Positions 33,251-41,933 of a stretch of 64,000 nt of DNA are shown in pieces. Source of the stretch: Mycolicibacterium monacense (GTDB taxonomy: Bacteria; Actinomycetota; Actinomycetes; Mycobacteriales; Mycobacteriaceae); assembly GCF_010731575.1 (NCBI RefSeq), contig NZ_AP022617.1, positions 4,092,001-4,156,000 on the forward strand, in the 5' to 3' direction. The notes beneath the pieces are model-generated. The model searched no databases, was not told where the DNA came from, and worked only from the letters and a program-made list of their open reading frames with translations. Made by a program: the position numbers and the translations under genes. Position 1 is the stretch's first letter; the number at the start of each line of letters is the position of its first letter.

Positions 33251-34135
33251 TCAGTTGCTGCGGGCCACGATCACCGGCATTCGCGCGGACTGCACCACCT
33301 CGGAGCTGACCGAGCCGAGCAGCATGCCGGGGAACCCGCCGCGGCCGTGGCTGCCCACGACGAGCAGCTGCGCCGCCTCGGACTGCTGCAGCAACTGGTG
33401 GGCCGGGCGGTCGCGCACCAGCACCTTGCGCACCGTCACGTCGGGGTAGGTCTCGCAGTAGCCGGCCAGGCATTCGGCGACGATGCGCTCGCCACGGGCC
33501 GTGTAGTCCACCCACTTGATGTCGGGGAATTCGTAGTCGACGTCGTTCCAGGCATGGACGGCGACCAGGTCGACGCCGCGCAGGGATGCCTCTTCGAACG
33601 CGATCGCGATCGCCTGTTCGGCGGCCTTGGAGCCGTCGACCCCGACCACGACGGGAGCCTGGTCGGGGTGGTCCATCAGCGGGTCTTCGTCGTGGATCAC
33701 CGCGACCGGACACTGGGCGTGGTGCACGACGGCGGTGCTCACCGAGCCGAGCAGCCGCCTGCCCCAGGCGCCGAGGCCGCGGCTGCCGACGACGACCATG
33801 TCGGCGTCCTTGGACATCTCGATCAACGTCGCCTTCGCCTCGCCGGGGACGACCTGCCGCACCACCGTGAGCTGCCGGTTCTCGGCGGCCCGTTCGGCGA
33901 TCGCCGTCGCCTCCGCCATGACACGCTCACTGCGTTCGGACTGCCAGCGCAGATACTCCTGCGGGGCCGGGACCTCGATCCACATCTGCAGGTCCTTCGG
34001 CGCGATGACGTGGACGAGCGTGAGCGGAACCCCGCGCCGGGCGGCGTCGCGTGCCGCCCAATCCGCCGCGACCTTGCCGGCGGCGGACCCGTCGACACCG
34101 ACAACGATGCCGTGGGTGGTGACAGACGAAGACAT
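33251..34135 (-). CDS. Tandem-domain universal stress protein
   Basis: 294 aa with two Usp domains. Domain 1: GIVVGVDGSAAGKVAADWAARDAA, ending with the ATP-binding VVVGSRGLGAWGRRLLGSVS (G-x2-G-x9-GS). Domain 2: PVVVGVDGSKAAEQAIAIAFEEA, ending LLVVGSHGRGGFPGMLLGSVSSEV. Both ATP sites look intact. Expected to be cytosolic and induced by hypoxia or other stress; no DosR-type box was recognised upstream. Good GAAGGAG ribosome site. Divergent from the YdeP-like gene across 187 bases. Confidence 0.92.
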   Translation of the reverse strand: MSSSVTTHGIVVGVDGSAAGKVAADWAARDAARRGVPLTLVHVIAPKDLQMWIEVPAPQEYLRWQSERSERVMAEATAIAERAAENRQLTVVRQVVPGEAKATLIEMSKDADMVVVGSRGLGAWGRRLLGSVSTAVVHHAQCPVAVIHDEDPLMDHPDQAPVVVGVDGSKAAEQAIAIAFEEASLRGVDLVAVHAWNDVDYEFPDIKWVDYTARGERIVAECLAGYCETYPDVTVRKVLVRDRPAHQLLQQSEAAQLLVVGSHGRGGFPGMLLGSVSSEVVQSARMPVIVARSN

Positions 34136-34322
34136 GGCGCTCCTTCAGTGGGCTTCCCTACGAACACTACGGTGACAGCCGCACCAAAGTCCTCAACCCG
34201 TGTGCGTTCGCGGGCGAGGTGTTGCGCCGCGTGGTGGCGGCGGACACGAGGAAGGTCCAAACCCGTTCGCACAGTTGCGGTCCGCGCACAGCATCAGTGA
34301 AGGCCGAAGGTAGGATCCGCGG

Positions 34323-36647
34323 GTGAACAGCCGCCGCCGACCGCACCACGACCACGACGCATCCTTCGACGAGCACGCGATCGTCACCTCCGCACCCAAG
34401 ACTGAGGCCGCCGGCGTCAAGGCGGTGATGGTGTCGCTCAAACGCGGCGTCGAGCAGATGGGGGCGGTGCGCACCGCGACGGCACTGACGCGGCTCAACC
34501 AGCGGCACGGCTTCGACTGTCCCGGCTGCGCCTGGCCCGAGGACGCGGGCGGCCGGAAGCTCGCCGAGTTCTGCGAAAACGGCGCCAAAGCCGTCGCCGA
34601 GGAAGCCACCCGTCGGGTCGTGACGCCCGAGTTCTTCGCCCGCCATTCGGTCGCCGAACTCGGCGGCCGGCCCGAGTACTGGCTGTCCCAGCAGGGCCGC
34701 CTCACCCATCCGATGGTGTTGCGGCCGGGTGCCACCCATTACGAACCGATCGCCTGGGACGACGCGTACCGGCTGATCGCCGACGAACTGCGCGCGCTCG
34801 CCGACCCCGACGAAGCGGTGTTCTACACCTCCGGCCGCACCAGCAACGAGGCCGCGTTCCTCTATCAGTTGCTGGTCCGCAGCTTCGGCACCAACAACCT
34901 GCCCGACTGCTCGAACATGTGCCACGAGTCGTCGGGGGCGGCCTTGACGGAGTCGATCGGCATCGGAAAAGGCTCGGTCACCGTGGCCGACGTCGAACAC
35001 GCTGACCTCATCGTCATCGCCGGGCAGAACCCCGGCACCAACCATCCGCGGATGCTCTCGGTGTTGGAGAAGGCCAAGGCCAACGGTGCGATCGTCGTCG
35101 CGATCAACCCGCTGCCCGAGGCCGGCCTCATGCGCTTCAAGGATCCGCAGAAGGTGCACGGCGTGATCGGCCACGGGGTGGCCATCGCCGACGAGTTCGT
35201 CCAGATCCGCCTCGGCGGTGACATGGCGCTGTTCGCCGGGCTGGGGCGGCTACTGCTGGAAGCCGAGGACGCGGCTCCCGGCACGGTGCTCGATCGGGCG
35301 TTCATCGACGGGCACTGCGCGGGATTCGCCGACTACGAGGCCCAGGCGCGCGCGGTCGACCTCGACACCGTCACCGAGGCAACGGGTGTCGGCCGCGAAC
35401 AACTGCAGCGCATCGCCCGGCTGCTGATCGACTCCGAACGCACGGTGCTGTGCTGGGCGATGGGACTGACGCAGCACCGCCACGCCGTCGCCACCATCGG
35501 CGAAGCCACGAACCTGCTGCTCATGCGCGGCATGATCGGTAAACCCGGCGCCGGACTGTGCCCGGTGCGCGGCCACTCGAACGTCCAGGGTGACCGCACG
35601 ATGGGCATCTGGGAGAAGATGCCCGAGACGTTCCTGGCGGCGCTCGACGAACGGTTCGGCATCACAAGCCCCCGCAAGCACGGTATGGACACCGTCGACG
35701 CGATCCGGGCGATGCGCGACGGCCGCGCCAAGGTGTTCATCGGAATGGGGGGCAACTTCTCCTCGGCCACCCCCGACACCGACGTCACCGAGACGGCACT
35801 GCGCAATTGCACACTCACAGTGCAGATCTCGACGAAGCTCAACCGCAGCCACCTCGTACACGGCCGAACCGCGGTCATCCTGCCCACGCTGGGCCGTACC
35901 GACCGCGACGTCCAGGCCGGCGGCAAACAGGTGGTGTCGGTGGAGGATTCGATGTCGATGGTGCACCTGTCACGCGGGAGCCTGCACCCGCCGAGTGATC
36001 AGGTGCGCAGTGAGGTCGCGATCGTCTGCCAGTTGGCGCGGACACTGTTCGGTGCCGATCATCCGGTGCCGTGGGACTGGTTCGTCGCCGACTACGACCG
36101 CATCCGGGACGCGATCGCCGCCGTGGTACCCGGCTGCGCCGACTACAACGCCAGGGTCCGCAGGCCCGACGGATTCCAGCTCCCCCACCCGCCCCGCGAC
36201 GCCCGCGAATTCCACACGCACACCGGCAAAGCCAACTTCGCGGTCAACCCGCTGGAATGGGTGCCGGTGCCGCCGGGACGGCTGGTGCTGCAGACGCTGC
36301 GCAGCCACGACCAGTACAACACCACGATCTACGGGCTCGACGATCGCTATCGCGGGGTCAAGGGCGGCCGTCGCGTGGTGTTCGTGAACCCCGCCGACAT
36401 CGAGTCGCTGGGGTTGCGCGACGGGCAGCGCGTCAGCCTGATCTCGGAGTTCCCCGACGCCGACGGGTCGATCGTGGAGCGGCGTGTGGACGACTTCCTG
36501 GTGGTGCCCTACTCGACTCCGGTGGGCAATGCGGCCGCCTACTATCCCGAGACCAACCCCCTGGTGCCGCTGGATCACACCGCCGCGAAGTCGAACACCC
36601 CGGTGTCCAAGGCCGTGGTGGTCCGGCTCGAAGCGGCACAGCCGTGA
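34323..36647 (+). CDS. FdhF/YdeP-family molybdopterin oxidoreductase
   Basis: 774 aa, GTG start preceded by TAGGAT six bases upstream (leaderless). N-terminal FDCPGCAWPE (Cys66, Cys69) marks the YdeP branch. Then the molybdopterin-dinucleotide domains: SGRTSNEAAFLYQLLVRSFGTNNLPDCSNMCHE-type segment (~residues 162-197), VIAGQNPGTNHPRM, GLTQHRHAVATIGEATNLLL, KPGAGLCPVRGHSNVQGDRTMGI, and the C-terminal RSHDQYNTTIYGLDDRYRG. YdeP proteins are linked to acid resistance in E. coli; the reaction is unknown. Formate as substrate is not implied. Ends 13 bases from the convergent cyanase gene. Confidence 0.9.
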   Translation: MNSRRRPHHDHDASFDEHAIVTSAPKTEAAGVKAVMVSLKRGVEQMGAVRTATALTRLNQRHGFDCPGCAWPEDAGGRKLAEFCENGAKAVAEEATRRVVTPEFFARHSVAELGGRPEYWLSQQGRLTHPMVLRPGATHYEPIAWDDAYRLIADELRALADPDEAVFYTSGRTSNEAAFLYQLLVRSFGTNNLPDCSNMCHESSGAALTESIGIGKGSVTVADVEHADLIVIAGQNPGTNHPRMLSVLEKAKANGAIVVAINPLPEAGLMRFKDPQKVHGVIGHGVAIADEFVQIRLGGDMALFAGLGRLLLEAEDAAPGTVLDRAFIDGHCAGFADYEAQARAVDLDTVTEATGVGREQLQRIARLLIDSERTVLCWAMGLTQHRHAVATIGEATNLLLMRGMIGKPGAGLCPVRGHSNVQGDRTMGIWEKMPETFLAALDERFGITSPRKHGMDTVDAIRAMRDGRAKVFIGMGGNFSSATPDTDVTETALRNCTLTVQISTKLNRSHLVHGRTAVILPTLGRTDRDVQAGGKQVVSVEDSMSMVHLSRGSLHPPSDQVRSEVAIVCQLARTLFGADHPVPWDWFVADYDRIRDAIAAVVPGCADYNARVRRPDGFQLPHPPRDAREFHTHTGKANFAVNPLEWVPVPPGRLVLQTLRSHDQYNTTIYGLDDRYRGVKGGRRVVFVNPADIESLGLRDGQRVSLISEFPDADGSIVERRVDDFLVVPYSTPVGNAAAYYPETNPLVPLDHTAAKSNTPVSKAVVVRLEAAQP

Positions 36648-36660
36648 CGCACGCCGAGGG

Positions 36661-37113
36661 TCAGACCTCGGCGGCGGTCCAGTCGTACGGCAGGAACTTG
36701 CCGTCGAGCGTCACCACCACGCGGTCGCCGGCGGGATGCGGTTTGCGCTGAACGTCGATGCTGAAGTTGATCGCGCTCATGATGCCGTCGCCGAACTCCT
36801 CGTGGATGAGTTCCTTGATGGCCCCGCCGTACACCTGCAGCACCTCGTAGAAGCGGTAGATGGTCGGATCGGTCGGTACCGCGGTGGGCAGGCCACCGCG
36901 CATCGGGACAGTGGCGAGAACCGGTATGGCGGCCTCGTCCAGACCCAGCATGTCGACCAGGACCTTGCCGCTGTCGACGGGGATCGGATGCTGGCCGAGG
37001 AGCGCGGCGATGGTCCACATCACCGGCCGGTCGATGGCATCGGCGAGCTGTTGCCACGTCAGCTGTTTCGCGAGGCGGGCGGCCTGTTCGGCGGTGAGCT
37101 GCTCCCGGGTCAT
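36661..37113 (-). CDS. cynS: CynS, cyanase (cyanate hydratase)
   Basis: 150 aa. Converts cyanate and bicarbonate to ammonia and two CO2. Catalytic residues are visible with a constant offset from E. coli cyanase: Arg87 and Glu90 in IYRFYEVLQVYG, Ser113 in MSAINFSID. N-terminal POU-like helices LTWQQLADAIDRPVMWTIAALLGQHP and C-terminal VVVTLDGKFLPYDW. ATG overlaps the FNT stop (ATGA), so synthesis is coupled to the channel. Gives nitrogen from, and protection against, cyanate. Confidence 0.94.
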   Translation of the reverse strand: MTREQLTAEQAARLAKQLTWQQLADAIDRPVMWTIAALLGQHPIPVDSGKVLVDMLGLDEAAIPVLATVPMRGGLPTAVPTDPTIYRFYEVLQVYGGAIKELIHEEFGDGIMSAINFSIDVQRKPHPAGDRVVVTLDGKFLPYDWTAAEV

Positions 37114-37964
37114 GCGCGCGCCTCCACCGGCAGGGTGAACTGCTCCGGGTCGACGGGCCGGTTCCACTCGGTGCCGGTGCGGGCATGGGTGGCGTACAGC
37201 GTCAACCCGACGAACGCCAACCCGCCGACGAGATTGCCCACCACCGTGGGGATCTCGTTCCACACCAGGTAGTCCATGATGGAGAAGTCACCGCCGAGCA
37301 TCAGACCGGAGGGGAACAGGAACATGTTGACCACCGAGTGCTCGAAGCCCATGTAGAAGAACAGCATGATCGGCATCCACATCCCGATGACCTTGCCCGA
37401 CACCGACGTCGACATCATCGCCGCGACCACACCGGTGGAGACCATCCAGTTGCACAGCACACCGCGGATGAACAGCGTGAGCATGCCGGCGGCGCCGTGT
37501 TCGGCGTAACCGACGGTCCGGCTGTGGCCGATCTCGCCGAGCTTCTGGCCGACCTCGTTGGGATCCACGGAGAATCCGTAGGTGAAGACGATCGCCATCA
37601 TGAACGCGACGGTGAGCGCACCGGCGAAGTTGCCGAGGAACACCAGCCCCCAGTTGCGCATCACCGACCGCACCGTCACCCCGCGCCGCTTGTCGAGCAG
37701 GGCGAGCGGCACCAGCGTGAAAACCCCGGTGAGCAAATCGAATCCGAGCAGATACAGCAGGCAGAAGCCGACCGGGAACAGCACGGCGCCGGCGAGGGCG
37801 TTACCGGTCTGCACGGTGATGGTCACCGCGAATGCCGCGGCCAGCGCGAGGATCGCCCCCGCCATGTACGCGCGGATCACGGTGTCACGGGTCGACATGA
37901 ACGCCTTGGTCTCCCCGGCGTCGATCATCTTCGTGACGAATTGTGCTGGATTCACGTAGGACAT
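37110..37964 (-). CDS. Formate/nitrite transporter (FNT) family channel
   Basis: 284 aa from ATG at 37964 with AAGGAG ribosome site. FNT pentameric channel: AYMAGAILALAAAFAVTI, LLGFDLLTGVFTLVPLALLDKRRG, WGLVFLGNFAGALTVAFMMAI, LFIRGVLCNWMVSTGVVAA and FFYMGFEHSVVNMFLFPSGLMLG; the central gating His is in GFEHSVVNMF. Six membrane helices. Transports small monovalent anions. Its coupling to cynS argues for cyanate (or bicarbonate/nitrite) rather than formate here, an inference. An AC-n9-AC motif at 38079-38091 could be a GlnR site. Confidence 0.88.
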   Translation of the reverse strand: MSYVNPAQFVTKMIDAGETKAFMSTRDTVIRAYMAGAILALAAAFAVTITVQTGNALAGAVLFPVGFCLLYLLGFDLLTGVFTLVPLALLDKRRGVTVRSVMRNWGLVFLGNFAGALTVAFMMAIVFTYGFSVDPNEVGQKLGEIGHSRTVGYAEHGAAGMLTLFIRGVLCNWMVSTGVVAAMMSTSVSGKVIGMWMPIMLFFYMGFEHSVVNMFLFPSGLMLGGDFSIMDYLVWNEIPTVVGNLVGGLAFVGLTLYATHARTGTEWNRPVDPEQFTLPVEARA

Positions 37965-38172
37965 GGGTCGTCGCTCCTTTTCGGACGGTGAGTGGCAGCG
38001 GCGGACGACGGCACTGAACGTGACCTCAGCTTGGCGACTGCATGTGTCGGGCACGTAACGCGCCTTTGACAGCGCGTCACGGTTACTTCACCGACGCTGA
38101 TGACCAGCTGTGAGGCTCCCCGCGGGTGACGTGGTTCACACGGCCGCCAGCCGCACGCCATAGGCTGGCCGG

Positions 38173-39528
38173 GTGCGTGCCCACCGCAGGGAGACGATCG
38201 CCGCCGCCGTCGGCCTGCTGCTCGTGGTGACGGCGTTCATCGTGCCCCACCTCGACCTCGGTGTCGTCACTCCGTTGATCAACGCGACACCCGAACGGTT
38301 CCGCAGCTTCGCAGGCACCGCACCCGTCTTCGGGTGGTGGAACGCCCATGTCGGGTGGGGCACCGTCCCCGCCGTCTTCCTCGGCGTCGCCGCCGTCGTC
38401 TGGGGCCGAACGCTGTCGGAGCGGCTCAGCTGGCGCACGCTGGTGCCGGCGACGTGGGCCACCTCGGCGGCGTGGGCGTTCTCGCTGGCGATGGTCGACG
38501 GATGGCAACGCGGTTTCGCCGGCCGGTTGACCGCGCGCCACGAGTATCTGCGGCAGGTGCCGACCGTCACCGACATCCCCGACGCCGTCCGCACCTTCGC
38601 CGACCGCATCCTCGACTACCAACCCGATTCATGGATCACCCACGTATCCGGCCACCCGCCCGGCGCGCTGCTGACGTTCGTCTGGCTGGACCGCATCGGC
38701 CTCGGCGGCGGCGCGTGGGCCGGGCTGCTGTGCCTGCTCGCCGGATCGAGCGTGGCCGCGGCCATCCTCGTGGCGGTGCGCGCACTGGCCGACGAGCGCA
38801 CCGCCCGTCTCGCCGCGCCGTTCCTCGCGGTGGCGCCGACCGCGATCTGGGTGGCGGTGTCGGCCGACGGCTACTTCGCCGGTGTCGCGGCCTGGGGTAT
38901 CGCGCTGCTGGCGTTGGCGGTGCGCCGCGTCGGCCGCCGCCCCGAACTGTTCGCCGTCGGTGCGGGCCTGCTGCTGGGGTGGGCGGTCTTCCTCAATTAC
39001 GGCCTGGTGCTGATGGCGCTGCCCGCGCTCGCGGTGCTGATCTGCTCGGCCGACTGGCGCTCGGCGCTGCGCGCGCTGCTGCCCGCGGTCGGCGCGGCCG
39101 TCGTGATCGTCGTGGTGTTCGTCATCGCCGGGTTCTGGTGGTTCGACGGATATCAGCTGGTGCAGGAACGCTACTGGCAGGGCATCGCCGTCGACCGGCC
39201 GTTCCAGTACTGGGGCTGGGCGAATCTGGCCTCCGTCGTCTGCGCGATCGGGCTGGGCAGCGTCGCCGGGCTGGGCCGGGTCTTCGACATCGCCGCCATC
39301 CGCGCCCGCTCCGGTCTGCACCTGTTGATGCTCGGCGCCCTGGCGGCCATCCTGTGCGCCGATCTGAGCATGCTGAGCAAGGCCGAGACCGAGCGGATCT
39401 GGCTGCCGTTCACGATGTGGCTGGTTGCGGCCGGAGCGCTGCTCCCGGTGCGCGCGCAGCGGTGGTGGCTCGCGCTGAACGTGCTCGGCGCGCTGCTGAT
39501 CAACCACCTCATCCTGACCAACTGGTGA
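38173..39528 (+). CDS. Polytopic membrane protein, GT-C-type glycosyltransferase-like (Rv0541c-like)
   Basis: 451 aa, GTG start with TAGGCT six bases upstream (leaderless). About ten or more hydrophobic helices; the first is a signal-anchor (TIAAAVGLLLVVTAFIVPHLDLGVV). A large first extracytoplasmic loop holds RHEYLRQVPTVTDIP and the HPPGALLTF motif that I associate with actinobacterial GT-C enzymes. Rv0541c of M. tuberculosis, listed from memory as GT-C, has a similar length and place. It may transfer a sugar from a polyprenyl-phosphate donor to an envelope glycan; donor and acceptor unknown. Confidence 0.72.
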   Translation: MRAHRRETIAAAVGLLLVVTAFIVPHLDLGVVTPLINATPERFRSFAGTAPVFGWWNAHVGWGTVPAVFLGVAAVVWGRTLSERLSWRTLVPATWATSAAWAFSLAMVDGWQRGFAGRLTARHEYLRQVPTVTDIPDAVRTFADRILDYQPDSWITHVSGHPPGALLTFVWLDRIGLGGGAWAGLLCLLAGSSVAAAILVAVRALADERTARLAAPFLAVAPTAIWVAVSADGYFAGVAAWGIALLALAVRRVGRRPELFAVGAGLLLGWAVFLNYGLVLMALPALAVLICSADWRSALRALLPAVGAAVVIVVVFVIAGFWWFDGYQLVQERYWQGIAVDRPFQYWGWANLASVVCAIGLGSVAGLGRVFDIAAIRARSGLHLLMLGALAAILCADLSMLSKAETERIWLPFTMWLVAAGALLPVRAQRWWLALNVLGALLINHLILTNW

Positions 39529-39589
39529 CGATGCGCCGAGAACCGCCTTTTCGTGCGCCGACGGTGCGGCGGATCGGCACAATGCCCTC

Positions 39590-40834
39590 ATGGGTCCCCG
39601 GAAGTTCCCGTGGCGCAGCCCGCTCCGCGGGAGGTGGCTGACCTCCGTCCTCGGCGCCGTACTCCTGGTGACCCTGCCGATCGTCACCGTCACCGGCCTG
39701 CTCTCCTACATCGCCTACGGTCCGCAGTTCGGTCAGGCCATCCCCGCCGACGTCGGATGGCTGAAGCTGCCGACGTTCGACTGGCCGACCGACCCGGCGT
39801 GGCTGTACCGGCTGACCCAGGGGCTCCACGTCGGGCTCGGACTGATCCTGATCCCGGTGGTGCTGGCCAAGCTGTGGTCGGTGATCCCCAGACTGTTCGT
39901 CTGGCCGCCGGCCCGGTCGACCGCCCAACTGCTGGAACGGGTCTCGCTGCTGATGCTCGTCGGCGGCATCCTGTTCGAGATCGTCACCGGGGTGCTGAAC
40001 ATCCAGTACGACTACATCTTCGGCTTCAGCTTCTACACCGCCCACTACTTCGGGGCCTGGGTGTTCATCGCGGGCTTCCTGGTCCACATCGCGATCAAGA
40101 TCCCGCGGATGCGGGCCGGACTGCGGTCGATGCCGCTGCGCGCGGTGCTGCGCACCGACCGCGCCGGCACCCGGCCCGAGGCGTTCGAACCCGACGGGCT
40201 GGCGCCGGCCGACCCGGCGGAGCCGACGGTGAGTCGCCGCGGTGCGCTCGCGCTCGTCGGAGGGGGTGCGCTGCTGATGGCCGTCCTGACCGCGGGCCAG
40301 ACCCTCGGCGGCGTCACCAGACAGGCCGCGCTGCTGCTGCCCCGCGGCCGCTCCTACGGTGACGGCGCCAACGACTTCCAGGTCAACCGCACCGCCCGCG
40401 CGGCGGGCATCACCCCCGCGGCGACGGGTGCGGAGTGGGCGCTCACGCTCCGTGGCGGCCCGAGGCCGATCGTCCTCGACCGCGCCGCGCTGGCCGCCCT
40501 CCCCCAGCACACGGCCCGACTGCCGATCGCCTGCGTCGAGGGATGGTCGACCACCCAGACGTGGAGCGGGGTGCGACTGCGCGACCTCGCCGCGCTGGCC
40601 GGGGTGCCCGAACCGGCGTCGGCCCTGGTGTCCTCGGTCGAACGGCGGGGCGCGTTCAACCGGGCCCGGTTGCAGGCCAACCAGATCGCGCACGGCGATG
40701 CGCTGCTGGCGCTGCGCGTCAACGGTGCGGACCTCTCGCCGGACCACGGCTTCCCCGCCAGGGTGATCGTGCCTGCGCTACCCGGTGTGCACAACACCAA
40801 GTGGGTGTCGGCGATCGATTTCGAGGCACCGTGA
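39590..40834 (+). CDS. Membrane-anchored sulfite-oxidase-like molybdopterin oxidoreductase
   Basis: 414 aa. Residues ~1-190 form a cytochrome b561-like membrane part (LTSVLGAVLLVTLPIVTVTG; LTQGLHVGLGLILIPVVLAKLW; LMLVGGILFEIVTGVLNIQ; YTAHYFGAWVFIAGFLVHIAIK) with conserved His residues suited to haem. After an RR-containing linker (SRRGALALVGGG) comes the molybdopterin domain with LPIACVEGWSTTQTWSGVRLRDLAALAG, where Cys of IACVEG is the expected Mo ligand. A quinone-linked extracytoplasmic oxidoreductase is likely, substrate unknown. Its TGA overlaps the next ATG by one base. Confidence 0.82.
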   Translation: MGPRKFPWRSPLRGRWLTSVLGAVLLVTLPIVTVTGLLSYIAYGPQFGQAIPADVGWLKLPTFDWPTDPAWLYRLTQGLHVGLGLILIPVVLAKLWSVIPRLFVWPPARSTAQLLERVSLLMLVGGILFEIVTGVLNIQYDYIFGFSFYTAHYFGAWVFIAGFLVHIAIKIPRMRAGLRSMPLRAVLRTDRAGTRPEAFEPDGLAPADPAEPTVSRRGALALVGGGALLMAVLTAGQTLGGVTRQAALLLPRGRSYGDGANDFQVNRTARAAGITPAATGAEWALTLRGGPRPIVLDRAALAALPQHTARLPIACVEGWSTTQTWSGVRLRDLAALAGVPEPASALVSSVERRGAFNRARLQANQIAHGDALLALRVNGADLSPDHGFPARVIVPALPGVHNTKWVSAIDFEAP

Positions 40835-41418
40835 TGGCCGCGTTCCGCAGGGTGTACGGCGCGCATCCGCTGCATCTGCTGACGCTGATCGCCGGCTTCG
40901 CGCTGTTCGGCTATGCCATTGTGACGCTAGGCTTTTCGGCGCTGTGGAATCCGCGCACCTGGTGGCAGTCGATCGCGGTGTGGTTCGCCGCGGCCATCGT
41001 CGCCCACGACCTGGTGCTGTTCCCGTTCTACGCGCTCACCGACCGGATACTTGTGCTCTCCCAACGCATTCCGACACCTGTGCCGGTGCTCAACCACCTG
41101 CGCGTACCCCTGCTGGGCGCCGCACTGACGTTCGTGGTGTTCAGTCCGGGCATCCTGCAACAGGGTGCGCCCGCCTACACCGCGGCCACCGGCCTGACGC
41201 AGGAACCGTACCTCGGTCGCTGGCTGCTGCTGGTCGCCGCGATGTTCACGCTCAGCGCCGCGGTGTACGCGGTCCGGCTGGGGCGTCCCCGACAGTCCGC
41301 TACGGTGTCGCCAGCGTCGCGAGTATCCGACGCCCGGCGGGATGCAGACCCGTCATCACCAACCCCGCCTCCTCCGCCAGCGCGGCCGCACAATCCACCC
41401 CCACCGACGCCCACCTGA
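40834..41418 (+). CDS. Membrane protein coupled to the molybdoenzyme
   Basis: 194 aa, ATG at 40834 overlapping the molybdoenzyme stop (TGATG). Four hydrophobic helices: LLTLIAGFALFGYAIVTLG, WQSIAVWFAAAIVAHDLVLFPFYAL, VPLLGAALTFVVFSPGIL, and WLLLVAAMFTLSAAVYAVRL. The last ~45 residues are Pro/Ser-rich (ending PPPPTPT-like) and read through the 3' end of the convergent methyltransferase gene, a 119-base overlap. That tail looks like non-coding sequence read after loss of an earlier stop. Probably a membrane partner of the molybdoenzyme. Confidence 0.7.
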   Translation: MAAFRRVYGAHPLHLLTLIAGFALFGYAIVTLGFSALWNPRTWWQSIAVWFAAAIVAHDLVLFPFYALTDRILVLSQRIPTPVPVLNHLRVPLLGAALTFVVFSPGILQQGAPAYTAATGLTQEPYLGRWLLLVAAMFTLSAAVYAVRLGRPRQSATVSPASRVSDARRDADPSSPTPPPPPARPHNPPPPTPT

Positions 41419-41929
41419 ACCAGGGTCCGACGGTGTTCGACGATTCCAGGCGCACCAGATTCTTCTGCACACCTTGGGTTTCGGAGTCGAATTCGACGAC
41501 GCATCGGCCGCCGGGGCGCAACAGTTCGGCGGCGCGCCGGAGCACCCGCCGCGGGTCTCCGCCGAGGCCGATGTTGCCGTCGGCCAGCAACGCCGTCTGC
41601 CAGCGCCCGAGCCCGGGTAACGCCCCGAACACGTCGCGGCGCAGCGCAGGCGCACCGTTTCGCCGCGCCAGTTCGACCGCGGTGGCGGACTGGTCGACAC
41701 CCAGCGCGGGAACACCGCGCCGGACCAGGTCGGCGACCAGACGTCCTGGGCCACAACCCAGATCGATCGTCGGACCCTCACAGAGCCGCACGACGGCCCG
41801 ATCGAAGAGCCGGTCGGCGTGCCGCCCGCCGAGCCAGCTGCGCACCGGAAGCGTCTTGACCTCCCCGTCACCGCTGCGAATCCAGCACCGTTCCCCGTCG
41901 AGCGCGCGGTCGTAGAGGTTGCCCAGCAT
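41300..41929 (-). CDS. Class I SAM-dependent methyltransferase
   Basis: 209 aa from ATG at 41929, five bases after the DUF2064 stop. SAM motif I IDLGCGPGRLVADLVRRG, motif II-like ALGVDQSATAVELARRNG, LADGNIGLGGDPRRVLRRAAELLRPGGRCVVEFD (residues ~115-148). Last of three minus-strand genes with GT2 and DUF2064, so it probably methylates the product of that set. The 3' end is overlapped by the opposite-strand membrane protein gene. Confidence 0.83.
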   Translation of the reverse strand: MLGNLYDRALDGERCWIRSGDGEVKTLPVRSWLGGRHADRLFDRAVVRLCEGPTIDLGCGPGRLVADLVRRGVPALGVDQSATAVELARRNGAPALRRDVFGALPGLGRWQTALLADGNIGLGGDPRRVLRRAAELLRPGGRCVVEFDSETQGVQKNLVRLESSNTVGPWFRWASVGVDCAAALAEEAGLVMTGLHPAGRRILATLATP

Positions 41930-41933
41930 CGGA

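Noticed and set aside
34136..34322. Search for a DosR box before the universal stress protein gene
   Set aside because: No GGGACT-type dyad was found in the 187-base divergent region; only a TAGGAT -10 for the YdeP-like gene.
34323..37964. YdeP-like molybdoenzyme plus FNT channel as a formate dehydrogenase/formate channel system
   Set aside because: The genes are convergent, not an operon; the enzyme has YdeP-type features (CPGC) rather than those of a formate dehydrogenase, and the channel is coupled to cyanase.
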